Positions 43,230 through 52,068 of a stretch of 64,000 bases of DNA are shown here, one piece after another. Position 1 is the first letter of the stretch; the number at the start of each line of letters is the position of its first letter. Origin of the DNA: Ralstonia insidiosa. GTDB taxonomy: Bacteria; Pseudomonadota; Gammaproteobacteria; Burkholderiales; Burkholderiaceae. The stretch covers positions 3,038,001-3,102,000 of the forward strand of contig NZ_VZPV01000001.1 of the NCBI RefSeq assembly GCF_008801405.1, written 5' to 3'. Below the pieces are notes generated by a model. The model saw only the letters and a program-made list of their open reading frames with translations. It made no database searches and was not told where the DNA came from. A program made the position numbers and the translations under genes.

Positions 43230-43904
43230 ATGGCAATTGTCGACTGGCCCGTCCACGAGCGGCCACGCGAAAAACTGCTCGCCCACGGTCCCGCAGCACT
43301 GTCCGATGCGGAACTGCTGGCCATCTTCCTGCGCGTGGGCATGCCCGGCAAAAGCGCCGTCGACCTGGCGCGCGAACTGCTGGCGCATTTCGGCTCGCTC
43401 GGGCGGCTGTGCCACGCCTCGCAACAGGAGTTCTCGTCGATCAACGGCATGGGGCCGGCCAAATACGCTCAATTGCATGCGTTGCTGGAAGTTGCCCGGC
43501 GTGCACTCAAAGAAGACATCACTCATGGCCAGACCTTCGATTCCCCACAAAGCGTGAAGGATTTCCTGCGACTGTCGCTCGGCCACCGCCCACACGAAGT
43601 CTTCGCCTGTCTGTTTCTGGACGTGCGGCACCGGCTGATTGCGTGGGAGGAGCTTTTCCGTGGCACGCTGACCGAGGCACGCGTCTACCCCCGCGAGATC
43701 GCCAAGCGCGCTCTGCATCACAATGCGGCAGCCGTCATCCTGGCCCACAACCACCCAACCGGCCACGCCGAACCCAGCGAATCCGACATCGTCCTGACCC
43801 GCGAGCTATGCCGCGCGCTGGCGTTGCTTGACGTGATCGTTCTGGATCACATGATCGTCGGCCGCACCACGGTCTATGGCTTTCTGGAACACGGCAAGAT
43901 GTAG
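43230..43904 (+). CDS. radC: RadC-family JAMM/MPN protein
   Basis: A 224-residue protein with an N-terminal helix-hairpin-helix region (ALSDAELLAIFLRVG, then INGMGPAKYAQL) and a C-terminal JAB domain with the metal motif AHNHPTGHAEPSESD preceded by the Glu in VYPREI. RadC was once linked to DNA repair, but its actual role is unclear. It is the last gene before the ribosomal protein pair, an arrangement conserved in beta- and gamma-proteobacteria. Confidence 0.94.
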   Translation: MAIVDWPVHERPREKLLAHGPAALSDAELLAIFLRVGMPGKSAVDLARELLAHFGSLGRLCHASQQEFSSINGMGPAKYAQLHALLEVARRALKEDITHGQTFDSPQSVKDFLRLSLGHRPHEVFACLFLDVRHRLIAWEELFRGTLTEARVYPREIAKRALHHNAAAVILAHNHPTGHAEPSESDIVLTRELCRALALLDVIVLDHMIVGRTTVYGFLEHGKM

Positions 43905-43951
43905 CGCTGACGCCGGCTCGCAGGTTGCACAACGGCAATCCACTGATCTCG

Positions 43952-43981
43952 TTGATTTGCCAGCCGTTTTGTGTGTATAAT
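43952..43981 (+). promoter_or_regulatory. Promoter of rpmB-rpmG
   Basis: TTGATT (43952-43957) and TATAAT (43976-43981) with an 18-base spacer, 115 bases before rpmB. This is the closest match to consensus seen in the window. Confidence 0.7.
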
Positions 43982-44095
43982 CCGCGTTTCGCTGAAGTCC
44001 CACCTCTACAGTGGCGCTGCGCTTGGTTTGGTCAAGGTCTGGCCAAAAGCGCCCGGTCGCAAACTGTAGCCAACGTATTTAGTTAGGAGTGCTCC

Positions 44096-44329
44096 ATGGC
44101 ACGCGTCTGTCAAGTGACCGGGAAAGCGCCGATGGTCGGCAATAACGTTTCCCACGCAAACAACAAGACCAAGCGCCGTTTTCTGCCGAACCTGCAGAAC
44201 CGCCGCTTCTGGGTCGAATCCGAAAACCGCTGGGTGAGCCTGCGCGTCTCGAACGCCGGTCTGCGCCTGATCGATAAAAAAGGCATCGACGAAGTGCTCG
44301 TAGATCTGCGCGCACGCGGCGAAGTCTAA
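44096..44329 (+). CDS. rpmB: 50S ribosomal protein L28
   Basis: A 77-residue basic protein beginning MARVCQVTGKAPMVGNNVSH, followed by NNKTKRRFLPNLQ, the L28 signature. It is part of the large ribosomal subunit. It has a strong ribosome site (TAGGAG) and is followed 14 bases later by rpmG; the two are normally co-transcribed. Confidence 0.98.
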   Translation: MARVCQVTGKAPMVGNNVSHANNKTKRRFLPNLQNRRFWVESENRWVSLRVSNAGLRLIDKKGIDEVLVDLRARGEV

Positions 44330-44343
44330 TTAGGAGTTAAATC

Positions 44344-44514
44344 ATGGCCAGCAAAGGCGGACGCGACAAGATCAAGCTGGAATCGACCGCAGGTACGGGT
44401 CATTTCTACACGACCACCAAGAACAAGCGCACCAAGCCGGAAAAGATGGAGATCATGAAGTTCGATCCCGTCGCCCGCAAGCACGTCGCTTACAAGGAAA
44501 CCAAGATTAAGTAA
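44344..44514 (+). CDS. rpmG: 50S ribosomal protein L33
   Basis: A 56-residue basic protein: MASKGGRDKIKLESTAGTG, followed by HFYTTTKNKRTKPEKMEI and a Lys-rich end. This is the usual L33 of beta-proteobacteria, without the Cys pairs found in zinc-binding paralogues. It is translated from the rpmB message after a TAGGAG ribosome site. Confidence 0.97.
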   Translation: MASKGGRDKIKLESTAGTGHFYTTTKNKRTKPEKMEIMKFDPVARKHVAYKETKIK

Positions 44515-44559
44515 TCCTCGCGATTGCATTGTCTTGTTTCCGTCGGCATGACCGACAGC

Positions 44560-44587
44560 AAAAACCCGCTTCAAGGCGGGTTTTTTG
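44560..44587 (+). terminator. Terminator of rpmB-rpmG
   Basis: AAAACCCGC pairs with GCGGGTTTT, followed by further T residues, 46 bases after the rpmG stop. Confidence 0.92.
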
Positions 44588-44704
44588 TTGCCTGTCGTTT
44601 AGCGCAAGGCGCGGTGTACACTGCTTCTCTTTCCGATTGACACGCGACTGTGCTAGGGCTTGCCCCGGTCCGCAGCCGCGTCTGCCCAGCGTCTCGCGTC
44701 TCCC

Positions 44705-46306
44705 ATGAATTTCGATGTTGCCGTTGTCGGCAGCGGCCTGGCGGGCCTGACCGTCGCCCTGCACCTCGCCGATCACCGCCGTGTGGTCGTCATCAGCAAA
44801 CGCAGCCTGCCGGAAGGCGCCAGCGATTGGGCGCAGGGTGGCATTGCCGCCGTGCTCGATTCGGGCGACAGCCATGACGAGCACGTCGACGACACGCTCA
44901 TCGCCGGTGCTGGCCTATGCGACGAGGCTGCCACGCGCTACATCATCGAGAACGGGCGCTCAGCCATCGAATGGTTGATCGGACACGGCGTGCCGTTCAC
45001 GCGTGACGAGCAGGCTGAACTCGGCTTCCACCTCACGCGCGAAGGCGGCCACCGCCATCGACGCATCATCCACGCAGCCGATGCGACCGGCCACGCCGTG
45101 GTGACGACGCTGGTGGAAAAAGTCCGCAATCACCCGAACATCACGCTACTGGAAGACCACTTTGCGATCGACCTGATTACCGATGCAAAGCTGGGCCGAC
45201 CAGGTATGCATTGCCACGGTCTGTACGTGCTCGACTGCAAGAGCGGGCGAGTCAAAACGCTTACCGCCAGCCAGACCGTGATGGCCACCGGCGGTGCGGG
45301 CAAGGTCTACCTTTATACGACGAACCCGGATACGGCCAGCGGCGACGGCATCGCCATGGCGTGGCGCGCGGGCTGCCGCGTAGCGAACATGGAGTTCATC
45401 CAGTTCCACCCGACCTGCCTCTACCACCCGTTCGCCAAATCCTTCTTGATTACCGAAGCCGTGCGTGGTGAGGGCGGCAAGCTGATCCTGCCGGATGGCA
45501 CACGCTTCATGCCCGCGCACGATGAACGCGCCGAACTGGCTCCGCGCGACATCGTTGCCCGCGCCATCGACTTTGAGATGAAGAAGCGCGGCCTAGACTG
45601 TGTGTACCTCGACATCAGCCACCAGAGCCCCGAATTCCTCCAGGAACATTTCCCAACCATCCTGGCGCGCTGCCTGGAGCTGGGCATCGACATCACGCGC
45701 CAGCCGATTCCGGTGGTGCCCGCCGCGCACTACACATGCGGCGGCGTGGTGACCGATCACATTGGCCGTACAGACATCACCGGCCTGTACGCCGTGGGAG
45801 AAACGGCCTACACAGGCCTGCACGGCGCCAACCGGCTGGCGAGCAATTCGCTGCTGGAATGCATGGTGATCGGGCGCGGTGCGGCGGAAGACATCCTCGC
45901 GCAACCCCAGTCAAAGCCAACTGCCATCCAGATGCCGGCGTGGGATGAGAGCCGCGTGACGGACGCCGATGAAGAAGTCGTTGTCTCGCACAACTGGGAC
46001 GAACTGCGCCGCATGATGTGGAACTACGTCGGCATCGTGCGCACGAACAAGCGGCTCGAACGCGCGCAGCATCGCATTGCACTGCTGCGCGAAGAGATTG
46101 CCGAGTACTACAAGAATTTCCGTGTGAGCCACGATCTGCTGGAACTGCGCAACCTCGTCGAGGTGGCCTCGCTGATCGTCGATGGCGCGCTGTCAAGGCA
46201 CGAGAGCCGCGGCCTGCATTTCTCGCGCGACTACCCCGAGACACTACCCAAGGCACTGCCGACGGTCATGCAGCCGACCCATCGACAGATCGCCCGTAGG
46301 AACTAG
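44705..46306 (+). CDS. nadB: L-aspartate oxidase
   Basis: A 533-residue FAD enzyme that oxidises aspartate to iminoaspartate, the first step of de novo NAD synthesis. The FAD motif VVGSGLAGLTVALHL is at residues 6-20; GASDWAQGGIAAVLD and the succinate-dehydrogenase-like RHESRGLHFSRDYP near the end are conserved. The start at 44705 (MNFDVAVVGSG) was chosen over an upstream in-frame ATG. Its stop codon touches that of nadC on the other strand, with no base between them and no terminator seen. Confidence 0.96.
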   Translation: MNFDVAVVGSGLAGLTVALHLADHRRVVVISKRSLPEGASDWAQGGIAAVLDSGDSHDEHVDDTLIAGAGLCDEAATRYIIENGRSAIEWLIGHGVPFTRDEQAELGFHLTREGGHRHRRIIHAADATGHAVVTTLVEKVRNHPNITLLEDHFAIDLITDAKLGRPGMHCHGLYVLDCKSGRVKTLTASQTVMATGGAGKVYLYTTNPDTASGDGIAMAWRAGCRVANMEFIQFHPTCLYHPFAKSFLITEAVRGEGGKLILPDGTRFMPAHDERAELAPRDIVARAIDFEMKKRGLDCVYLDISHQSPEFLQEHFPTILARCLELGIDITRQPIPVVPAAHYTCGGVVTDHIGRTDITGLYAVGETAYTGLHGANRLASNSLLECMVIGRGAAEDILAQPQSKPTAIQMPAWDESRVTDADEEVVVSHNWDELRRMMWNYVGIVRTNKRLERAQHRIALLREEIAEYYKNFRVSHDLLELRNLVEVASLIVDGALSRHESRGLHFSRDYPETLPKALPTVMQPTHRQIARRN

Positions 46307-47200
46307 TCAGACTGACTCGACGATACGCAGGGAGTAGTCGGTGGCGCGCACGTCCTTCGTGAGCGCGCCGACGGAGATGCGGTCCACGCCCGTCTCGGCA
46401 AATGCGCGGATCGTATCGATGTTCACGCCGCCGGACACCTCCAGCAGCGCCCTGCCCGCTGTCACGCGCACGGCCTCCCGCATGGCGGGCGTGTCGAAGT
46501 TATCAAGCAGCACGGACGTGGCGCCGGCCGCCAGCGCTTCATCCAGCTGCGCGAGCGTTTCCACCTCAACCTGAATCGACACCCCGGTGTTCAGTGCCTG
46601 CGCTGCACGCAGGGCCGCCGTCACGCCACCCGCCGCAGCGATGTGGTTTTCCTTGATGAGGATGCCGTCGTACAGCGCCAGGCGCTGGTTCTCGCCCCCA
46701 CCGATGCGCACGGCGTACTTCTGCGCCAGGCGCAGACCGGGCATCGTCTTGCGTGTATCGAGCACGCGAGCGCGCGTACCGGCAATGACATCGGCATAGC
46801 GCGCTGTTGCGGTCGCCACGCCAGAGAGTAACTGCAGGAAATTCAGCGACGGGCGCTCGGCAGTCAGCAGCGAACGCGCCGGACCGTCGATCTCGCACAC
46901 CACCGAATCGGGCGCCATGCGGTCGCCCTCCTGCTGCTGCCACGTCACGCGCAGCGACGGATCCACCGCGCGCATGCAGGCGTCAAACCAAGGCGTGCCG
47001 CACAGCACGGCGTCTTCACGCACGATCACGCGTGCGCGCGCATGGCGATCGGCAGGAACCAGCAAGCCCGTGCGATCCCCCGTACCGACGTCCTCGGCAA
47101 TGGCGGCGGCCACGTTAGCGGCCAGCGCTTCACGCAGCGCCGGGCCAAAACTATCGAAAATCGCCTGTGCGGCGTTCACGTTCATCTGAGTCGCCGTCAT
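46307..47200 (-). CDS. nadC: Nicotinate-nucleotide pyrophosphorylase (quinolinate phosphoribosyltransferase)
   Basis: A 297-residue cytosolic enzyme that turns quinolinate into nicotinate mononucleotide. Motifs: EDVGTGDRTG near residue 40, VLDTRKTMPGLR in the active site, ENHIAAAGGV and LEVSGGVNIDTIRAFA. Its start overlaps the nadA stop by four bases (ATGA), so the two are translationally coupled; nadB is convergent. Together the three genes convert aspartate and dihydroxyacetone phosphate to NaMN. Confidence 0.96.
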   Translation of the reverse strand: MTATQMNVNAAQAIFDSFGPALREALAANVAAAIAEDVGTGDRTGLLVPADRHARARVIVREDAVLCGTPWFDACMRAVDPSLRVTWQQQEGDRMAPDSVVCEIDGPARSLLTAERPSLNFLQLLSGVATATARYADVIAGTRARVLDTRKTMPGLRLAQKYAVRIGGGENQRLALYDGILIKENHIAAAGGVTAALRAAQALNTGVSIQVEVETLAQLDEALAAGATSVLLDNFDTPAMREAVRVTAGRALLEVSGGVNIDTIRAFAETGVDRISVGALTKDVRATDYSLRIVESV

Positions 47201-48345
47201 GCCGGGCCAATTCCTTGAAAGAGCTGTGCGTTGGCCGCCAGATCACCCTGCGGTCGGACCGCGGCCTTCTCACGTGCGGAGAAATCAAGCATGCGGTCAA
47301 TACAGACCACAGCCTGTTTGCCGATCACTGGATCGACGTGAATTTCGTTGCGGCCGGTTTCCAGTACCTCGGCCAGGTTCGTGAGCGCATTCATCGCCAT
47401 CCACGGGCAATGCGCGCAGCTCTTGCAAGTGGCGCTATTGCCGGCGGTCGGTGCTTCGATGAAGCGCTTACCTGGCGCAGCCATGCGCATCTTGTGCAGG
47501 ATGCCGTTGTCGGTCGCGACGATGAACTCTTGCGCCGACAGCGACTGTGCCGCCGCAATCAGCTGCGAGGTCGAGCCCACCACGTCCGCCTGCGCCACCA
47601 CCGAGGCAGGCGATTCTGGATGCACGAGGATCTTCGCGTTCGGGTGCTCGGCGCGCAGCAAGTCCAACTCGACACTCTTGAACTCGTCATGCACCAGGCA
47701 CGAGCCCTGCCACATGAGCATGTCGGCGCCAGTCTGCTGCTGGATGTAGCTGCCAAGATGGCGGTCCGGTGCCCAGAGGATCTTCTTTCCCTGCTCATGC
47801 AGGTGCTTCACGATCTTCAGGCCGATGGAGGACGTCACCATCCAGTCCGCACGCGCCTTCACGGCGGCACTGGTGTTGGCATAGACGACCACGGTGCGAT
47901 CCGGATGCGCATCGCAAAATGCCGCGAACTCATCCGGCGGACAGCCCAGATCGAGCGAGCAGGTCGCATCCAGATCCGGCATCAGCACGGTCTTTTCCGG
48001 ACTGAGGATCTTGGCGGTCTCGCCCATGAAGCGCACACCCGCCACCACCAGCGTCTTGGCCGAATGGTCGCGACCAAAGCGCGCCATCTCCAGCGAATCC
48101 GACACGCAACCGCCGGTTTCCTCGGCCAGGTCCTGCAGATCGGCATCCACGTAGTAATGCGCGACCAGCACAGCCTCGCGCTCCTTGAGCAGCCGTTTGA
48201 TGCGGGCCTTCAGTTCATCGCGCTCCTCGCGCGACAACACAGGCGGTACCTTGGCCCAGGCATGGGCGACGCAGCTGGCGCCGGACTGCTCATCGGTGAG
48301 CATGTCCGGGCGATCGAATTCAACCGTCTTGATGTGGGCTTCCAT
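47197..48345 (-). CDS. nadA: Quinolinate synthase
   Basis: A 382-residue [4Fe-4S] enzyme that condenses iminoaspartate with dihydroxyacetone phosphate. Cluster cysteines appear in DATCSLDLGCPP, QGSCLVHDEF and CKSCAHCPWM; YYVDADLQDLAEETGG near residue 65 is family-typical. The ATG at 48345 (MEAHIKTVEF) was chosen; the in-frame ATG at 48390 adds residues that overlap a probable ribosome-site region. First gene of the leftward nadA-nadC pair. Confidence 0.95.
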   Translation of the reverse strand: MEAHIKTVEFDRPDMLTDEQSGASCVAHAWAKVPPVLSREERDELKARIKRLLKEREAVLVAHYYVDADLQDLAEETGGCVSDSLEMARFGRDHSAKTLVVAGVRFMGETAKILSPEKTVLMPDLDATCSLDLGCPPDEFAAFCDAHPDRTVVVYANTSAAVKARADWMVTSSIGLKIVKHLHEQGKKILWAPDRHLGSYIQQQTGADMLMWQGSCLVHDEFKSVELDLLRAEHPNAKILVHPESPASVVAQADVVGSTSQLIAAAQSLSAQEFIVATDNGILHKMRMAAPGKRFIEAPTAGNSATCKSCAHCPWMAMNALTNLAEVLETGRNEIHVDPVIGKQAVVCIDRMLDFSAREKAAVRPQGDLAANAQLFQGIGPA

Positions 48346-48486
48346 GATGATCTCCCCGTCCGGCAGGGCGCCGCGCAGGTGGCGTGGCAATGAAACGGAC
48401 GGCGTGTGAGGAGGACACGTGCCGCGATGCGCTCTCGTGGGCGATTCGTGCGGCCTTTTGAACGTGTGATTGAACGCAGTTTACCC

Positions 48487-48517
48487 AAAAGAAAAGCCCC
48501 GCTGCGGAGCGGGGCTT
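48487..48517 (-). terminator. Terminator of the desaturase gene
   Basis: AAGCCCCGCT (48494-48503) pairs with AGCGGGGCTT (48508-48517). On the minus strand a T-rich run follows, 20 bases after the desaturase stop. Confidence 0.88.
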
Positions 48518-48536
48518 CACCTATGAAACAGGAAAC

Positions 48537-49727
48537 TCAGGCGTAGCGACGCAGGCGCAGGGCAAATTCCTGCAGTGCGTGGATACCGCTTTCCTCGGCG
48601 CGCTTGCACCAGTCCTGCAGTTGGTGCAGCAGTTGCTCACGCGTGGCGTTCGAACGCCCCCAAAGAGCGCCCAGCTCGCGGCGCATCTCAACAAAGGTGT
48701 GCAGCGACGAGTGATCCGACACGATTTGCGAGAGCTGCTCGCGCTGCGGCGCGCCCAGCTTGGTTTCATCGCGGTGGAACCACTTGCGGGCCGGCTTCAG
48801 CGCACGGTATTCGACGTCGCGCGATTCCTTCAGCTTGGCCAGTTCCTGACGGTAAGCCGCTTTGACAGTCTTGGCGTAGCGGGCCATCACGTCGTAGCGG
48901 TTGGCGATGATGGCTTCCAGCGTGTTCTGGTCAACCGGCTTCGCATCCACAAAGCGTGCTTTAGGCGCCACCTTTTTGACCTTGGCCAGGCCAACGATCT
49001 CCAGCGCGCGGATGTAGCCCCAACCGATGTCGAACTCGTACCACTTGACCGAGAACTTGGCCGACGTGGCGTACGTGTGGTGATTGTTGTGCAGCTCTTC
49101 ACCACCGATGATCAGGCCCCACGGCGACACGTTGGTCGAGGCGTCTTCGCAGTCGAAGTTGCGATAGCCCCAGTAGTGGCCCAGTCCATTGATGATGCCG
49201 GCAGCATTGATCGGGATCCACAGCATCTGCACGGCCCACACGGTCAGACCGACCGCGCCGAACATCAGCACGTCCAGGATCAGCATCAGGCCAACGCCTT
49301 GCCAGGTGAACTTGGAATACAGGTTGCGCTCGATCCAGTCGTCCGGCGTGCCGTGGCTGAACTTCTGGATTGTTTCCTGGTTCTTGGCCTCAGCGCGATA
49401 CAGCTCGGCGCCTTCCAGCAGCACCTTGCGGATGCCGCGCGTTTGCGGGCTGTGCGGATCGTCTTCGGTTTCGCACTTGGCGTGGTGCTTGCGGTGGATG
49501 GCAGTCCATTCACGCGTGACCATACCGGTCGTCAACCACAGCCAGAAGCGGAAGAAGTGCGCGGGAATCGGATGCAGATCCAGCGCACGGTGCGCCATAC
49601 AGCGGTGCAGGAAAATCGTGACAGCGGCGATGGTGATATGCGTCACCACCAGCGTGAAAATCAGGATTTGCCACCAAGCCCAATCCAGGGTGCCGTTGGC
49701 AAGGAAATTCAAAAAGGAGTCGATCAA
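48537..49727 (-). CDS. Acyl-CoA/fatty acid desaturase (membrane, di-iron)
   Basis: A 396-residue integral-membrane desaturase. The three His boxes are HRCMAH, HRKHH and HNNHH, with membrane segments around them, as in delta-9-type desaturases that introduce a double bond into acyl chains for membrane fluidity. The C-terminal third (about 250-396) is soluble, Lys- and Glu-rich and helical. The best start is TTG at 49727 (GGAGA ribosome site five bases upstream, and the protein then begins IDSFLNFLANG); the first ATG in frame, at 49802, adds 25 untypical residues. Confidence 0.88.
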   Translation of the reverse strand: MIDSFLNFLANGTLDWAWWQILIFTLVVTHITIAAVTIFLHRCMAHRALDLHPIPAHFFRFWLWLTTGMVTREWTAIHRKHHAKCETEDDPHSPQTRGIRKVLLEGAELYRAEAKNQETIQKFSHGTPDDWIERNLYSKFTWQGVGLMLILDVLMFGAVGLTVWAVQMLWIPINAAGIINGLGHYWGYRNFDCEDASTNVSPWGLIIGGEELHNNHHTYATSAKFSVKWYEFDIGWGYIRALEIVGLAKVKKVAPKARFVDAKPVDQNTLEAIIANRYDVMARYAKTVKAAYRQELAKLKESRDVEYRALKPARKWFHRDETKLGAPQREQLSQIVSDHSSLHTFVEMRRELGALWGRSNATREQLLHQLQDWCKRAEESGIHALQEFALRLRRYA

Positions 49728-50095
49728 AGTGTTCTCCGTGGTCAACTCGGGGTGATCAAAGCAGCCTAGGTCGAAAGCGACGTTGCTGCCTCTTGAGGCC
49801 ATCCGCTGTCGCAGCGTTGCAACAGTGGGGTCGTCTTGGCGGGGAATCGGGTGTTGGCACCCGGCTTGCGCGTCACATCGGCGAGCGTTCCGTCGCCGGT
49901 CATGTGACCTCCGCCCCAGCGCAATGCAAGCGGTTTGCGGCGCTTTGCCGCAAGTAAAACACTGCGACGGTGCCGTCTGATCCTTTGTGGGAGCAGCCGG
50001 CATTTTAACCGAATACCCCCTCTATTCCATGAGGGAAAACCGTCAGTTTGACCCAAAACAAACGGACATCGTTCCTGACGGCGCTGTGCTAATCA

Positions 50096-51460
50096 TCAAG
50101 CCGGCGCAGATGGATCAACAGATGGGGCGCCCACATCACCTGAAGCACCTTGCTGCAGCGCCAGCGGCCCCAGCACACGCACTTCGCGCTGCGGATACGG
50201 AATCTCGATCCCCGCCTCCTTGAAGCGGCGATAGATGGCGCGGTTCAAGCCGGACTGCACGCCCAGCTTGCCGTTGTGCGGGTCATTGATCCATACACCC
50301 AACTCATACTCGATGCCGCTGTCGGCAAACAAGGCCATGAAGGCGGCAGGGGCCGGTTCGGTCAGCACGCGCGGAACACCCTCGGCGCATTGCACGAGCA
50401 GCGCGAGCACCACTTCCGGATCCGCCGCATACGACGCTTGGACCCGCACCGCCACACGCACCGTGCCGCGCTCGTTATGGTTCTGCACCGCCTGCGCAAC
50501 CATCAGCTCGTTCGGCACCAGCGTGTCGCCGTCGCCGTTGCGCACCACGGTGTAGCGCGTGCGGATTTGCGTGACGATGCCGGTATAGGTGCTGACCGTG
50601 ATCTGATCGCCCAGCTTGAGCGAGCGCTCCAGCAGAATGATGAAGCCCGAGACGTAGTTGCTGGCGATCTTCTGCAAGCCGAAGCCCAGGCCCACACCCA
50701 GCGCGCCGCCAAACACCGACAGCACCGTCAGGTCGATCCCCACCAGCGACAGGCTCAGCAGCAGCGACACCAGCAGCAGCACCGCCTTGGCCACGCGCGA
50801 GAGCACCACCTTCAGGTTGGCGTCGATGGCCTTGGCGCGCGTGATACGGTTATCCAGCCACGAGCCGAACCACATTGCGATCAGCACGGTGAGCAGAATC
50901 CACACCACACCCATCAGCATGGCCGCGAGGCTCACCTTCTGCTTGCCGCCGATCGCGAACCGGATGCCGTCCAGATAATCGATCACGTCACCCAGCACGC
51001 CCAGCACGTAGAGCACCATGCCGATCCACATCAAGGTGGTCAGCACGCGCTGAACCAGCACCAGCATGCCGTGCAGTTCGCCATTGGCCGACAGCACGCG
51101 GCGCAGCACGTAAAACGTGAGGTACAGCATCGTCAGGCCGAACAGCGGCACCGCCGCCAGCCGGAACACGCTGATCGGCATGACCCCGACCAGCGCATAG
51201 CGCGCCCCAAGCACCAGCAGCCAGCCAATCAGCGGGAACATCGCCCGCTCCAGGCTCGACCACGCGAAGCGCAGCGCGAAGGTTTCATTCACGTGGCTGG
51301 CATGCAGGCGCCGCGCGATGGGCCGCGCCATCAGCCAGGCCGCGCCCAGCAGCAGCACAAGCACGCCCAGCTGCCAGATGAAGCGCGGGCCGCCCAGATC
51401 GGAGACGATGTCGCCGATCATGTGGCCCAGTGCGATGTGGTTCAGAGGCAGTTCGTTCAT
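50096..51460 (-). CDS. MscS-family mechanosensitive ion channel
   Basis: A 454-residue channel protein with several N-terminal membrane helices and the pore helix region VLSVFGGALGVGLGFGLQKIASNYVSG, followed by the beta domain GDQITV and a cytoplasmic alpha/beta part. This larger form resembles the YbdG/YnaI-type channels rather than short MscS. It opens under membrane tension to release solutes. It lies 38 bases after the PLD-like gene and may be the last gene of purN-rsmB-PLD-mscS. Confidence 0.88.
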   Translation of the reverse strand: MNELPLNHIALGHMIGDIVSDLGGPRFIWQLGVLVLLLGAAWLMARPIARRLHASHVNETFALRFAWSSLERAMFPLIGWLLVLGARYALVGVMPISVFRLAAVPLFGLTMLYLTFYVLRRVLSANGELHGMLVLVQRVLTTLMWIGMVLYVLGVLGDVIDYLDGIRFAIGGKQKVSLAAMLMGVVWILLTVLIAMWFGSWLDNRITRAKAIDANLKVVLSRVAKAVLLLVSLLLSLSLVGIDLTVLSVFGGALGVGLGFGLQKIASNYVSGFIILLERSLKLGDQITVSTYTGIVTQIRTRYTVVRNGDGDTLVPNELMVAQAVQNHNERGTVRVAVRVQASYAADPEVVLALLVQCAEGVPRVLTEPAPAAFMALFADSGIEYELGVWINDPHNGKLGVQSGLNRAIYRRFKEAGIEIPYPQREVRVLGPLALQQGASGDVGAPSVDPSAPA

Positions 51461-51498
51461 CCGAGACGTCGATTACCGGGTGCGCTCATTGGGCACCG

Positions 51499-52068
51499 TT
51501 ATTGCGCACGATAGGGCAACGCATCGCCCACATGCTTCTGCCAGTTGGCGGCGTAGCGCTGCGCAAGGTCAGTATCGCCGCGCACGATCAGTACGTTTTC
51601 GGCGTTGCCGCGCTGCGCGGTCTGCGTGAAATTAAAGCTGCCAGTCACCAGCACCGGATGCGACCCACGCGGGTCGATCACGATGACCTTGTTGTGCGCG
51701 TTCTTGTAGCGCACCTCCAGCCACACGGGGATACCGGCGTTGGCGATTTCAGGGATGCGGCTGCCGTTCGAACGCATCATCTGCTCACGGTCGGCCAGCA
51801 CACGTACATCCACGCCACGCTGATGCGCCGCCAGCAACGCCCGCGTGATCGCCTTGTTCGAGAGCAGGTAGGCCTGCACCAGTACCTGTTCGTGGGCTTG
51901 ATCGATAGCGTCGGCCAGCAAGCCCTCGATGTCGTCATCCGGTGTGAAGGCCGCCTGCACCGTGCCCTTGGCGGGCTGCACCGGCGGCGTGTTGCGCGCC
52001 TGGGCGATGCTGCCCGCGCTGAAGGCCAACACGGTGGCCAACAGCAAACCCAGCCGGCGCAACATCAT
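51499..52068 (-). CDS. Phospholipase D-family secreted nuclease-like protein
   Basis: A 189-residue protein with a signal peptide (MMLRRLGLLLATVLAFSAGS, then AQA-R) and one HKD motif: HNKVIVID, with GSFNFTQTA and N-E-N downstream. Short single-HKD proteins such as Nuc dimerise to form a nuclease or phosphodiesterase; the periplasm is the likely site. Its start ATGATG overlaps the rsmB stop by four bases, so it is translated with rsmB, an odd pairing. The substrate (DNA or lipid) cannot be told. Confidence 0.82.
   Translation of the reverse strand: MMLRRLGLLLATVLAFSAGSIAQARNTPPVQPAKGTVQAAFTPDDDIEGLLADAIDQAHEQVLVQAYLLSNKAITRALLAAHQRGVDVRVLADREQMMRSNGSRIPEIANAGIPVWLEVRYKNAHNKVIVIDPRGSHPVLVTGSFNFTQTAQRGNAENVLIVRGDTDLAQRYAANWQKHVGDALPYRAQ

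Noticed and set aside
48345..48390. Longer start for nadA
   Set aside because: The extra 15 residues are not family-like, while the shorter start fits the family better.
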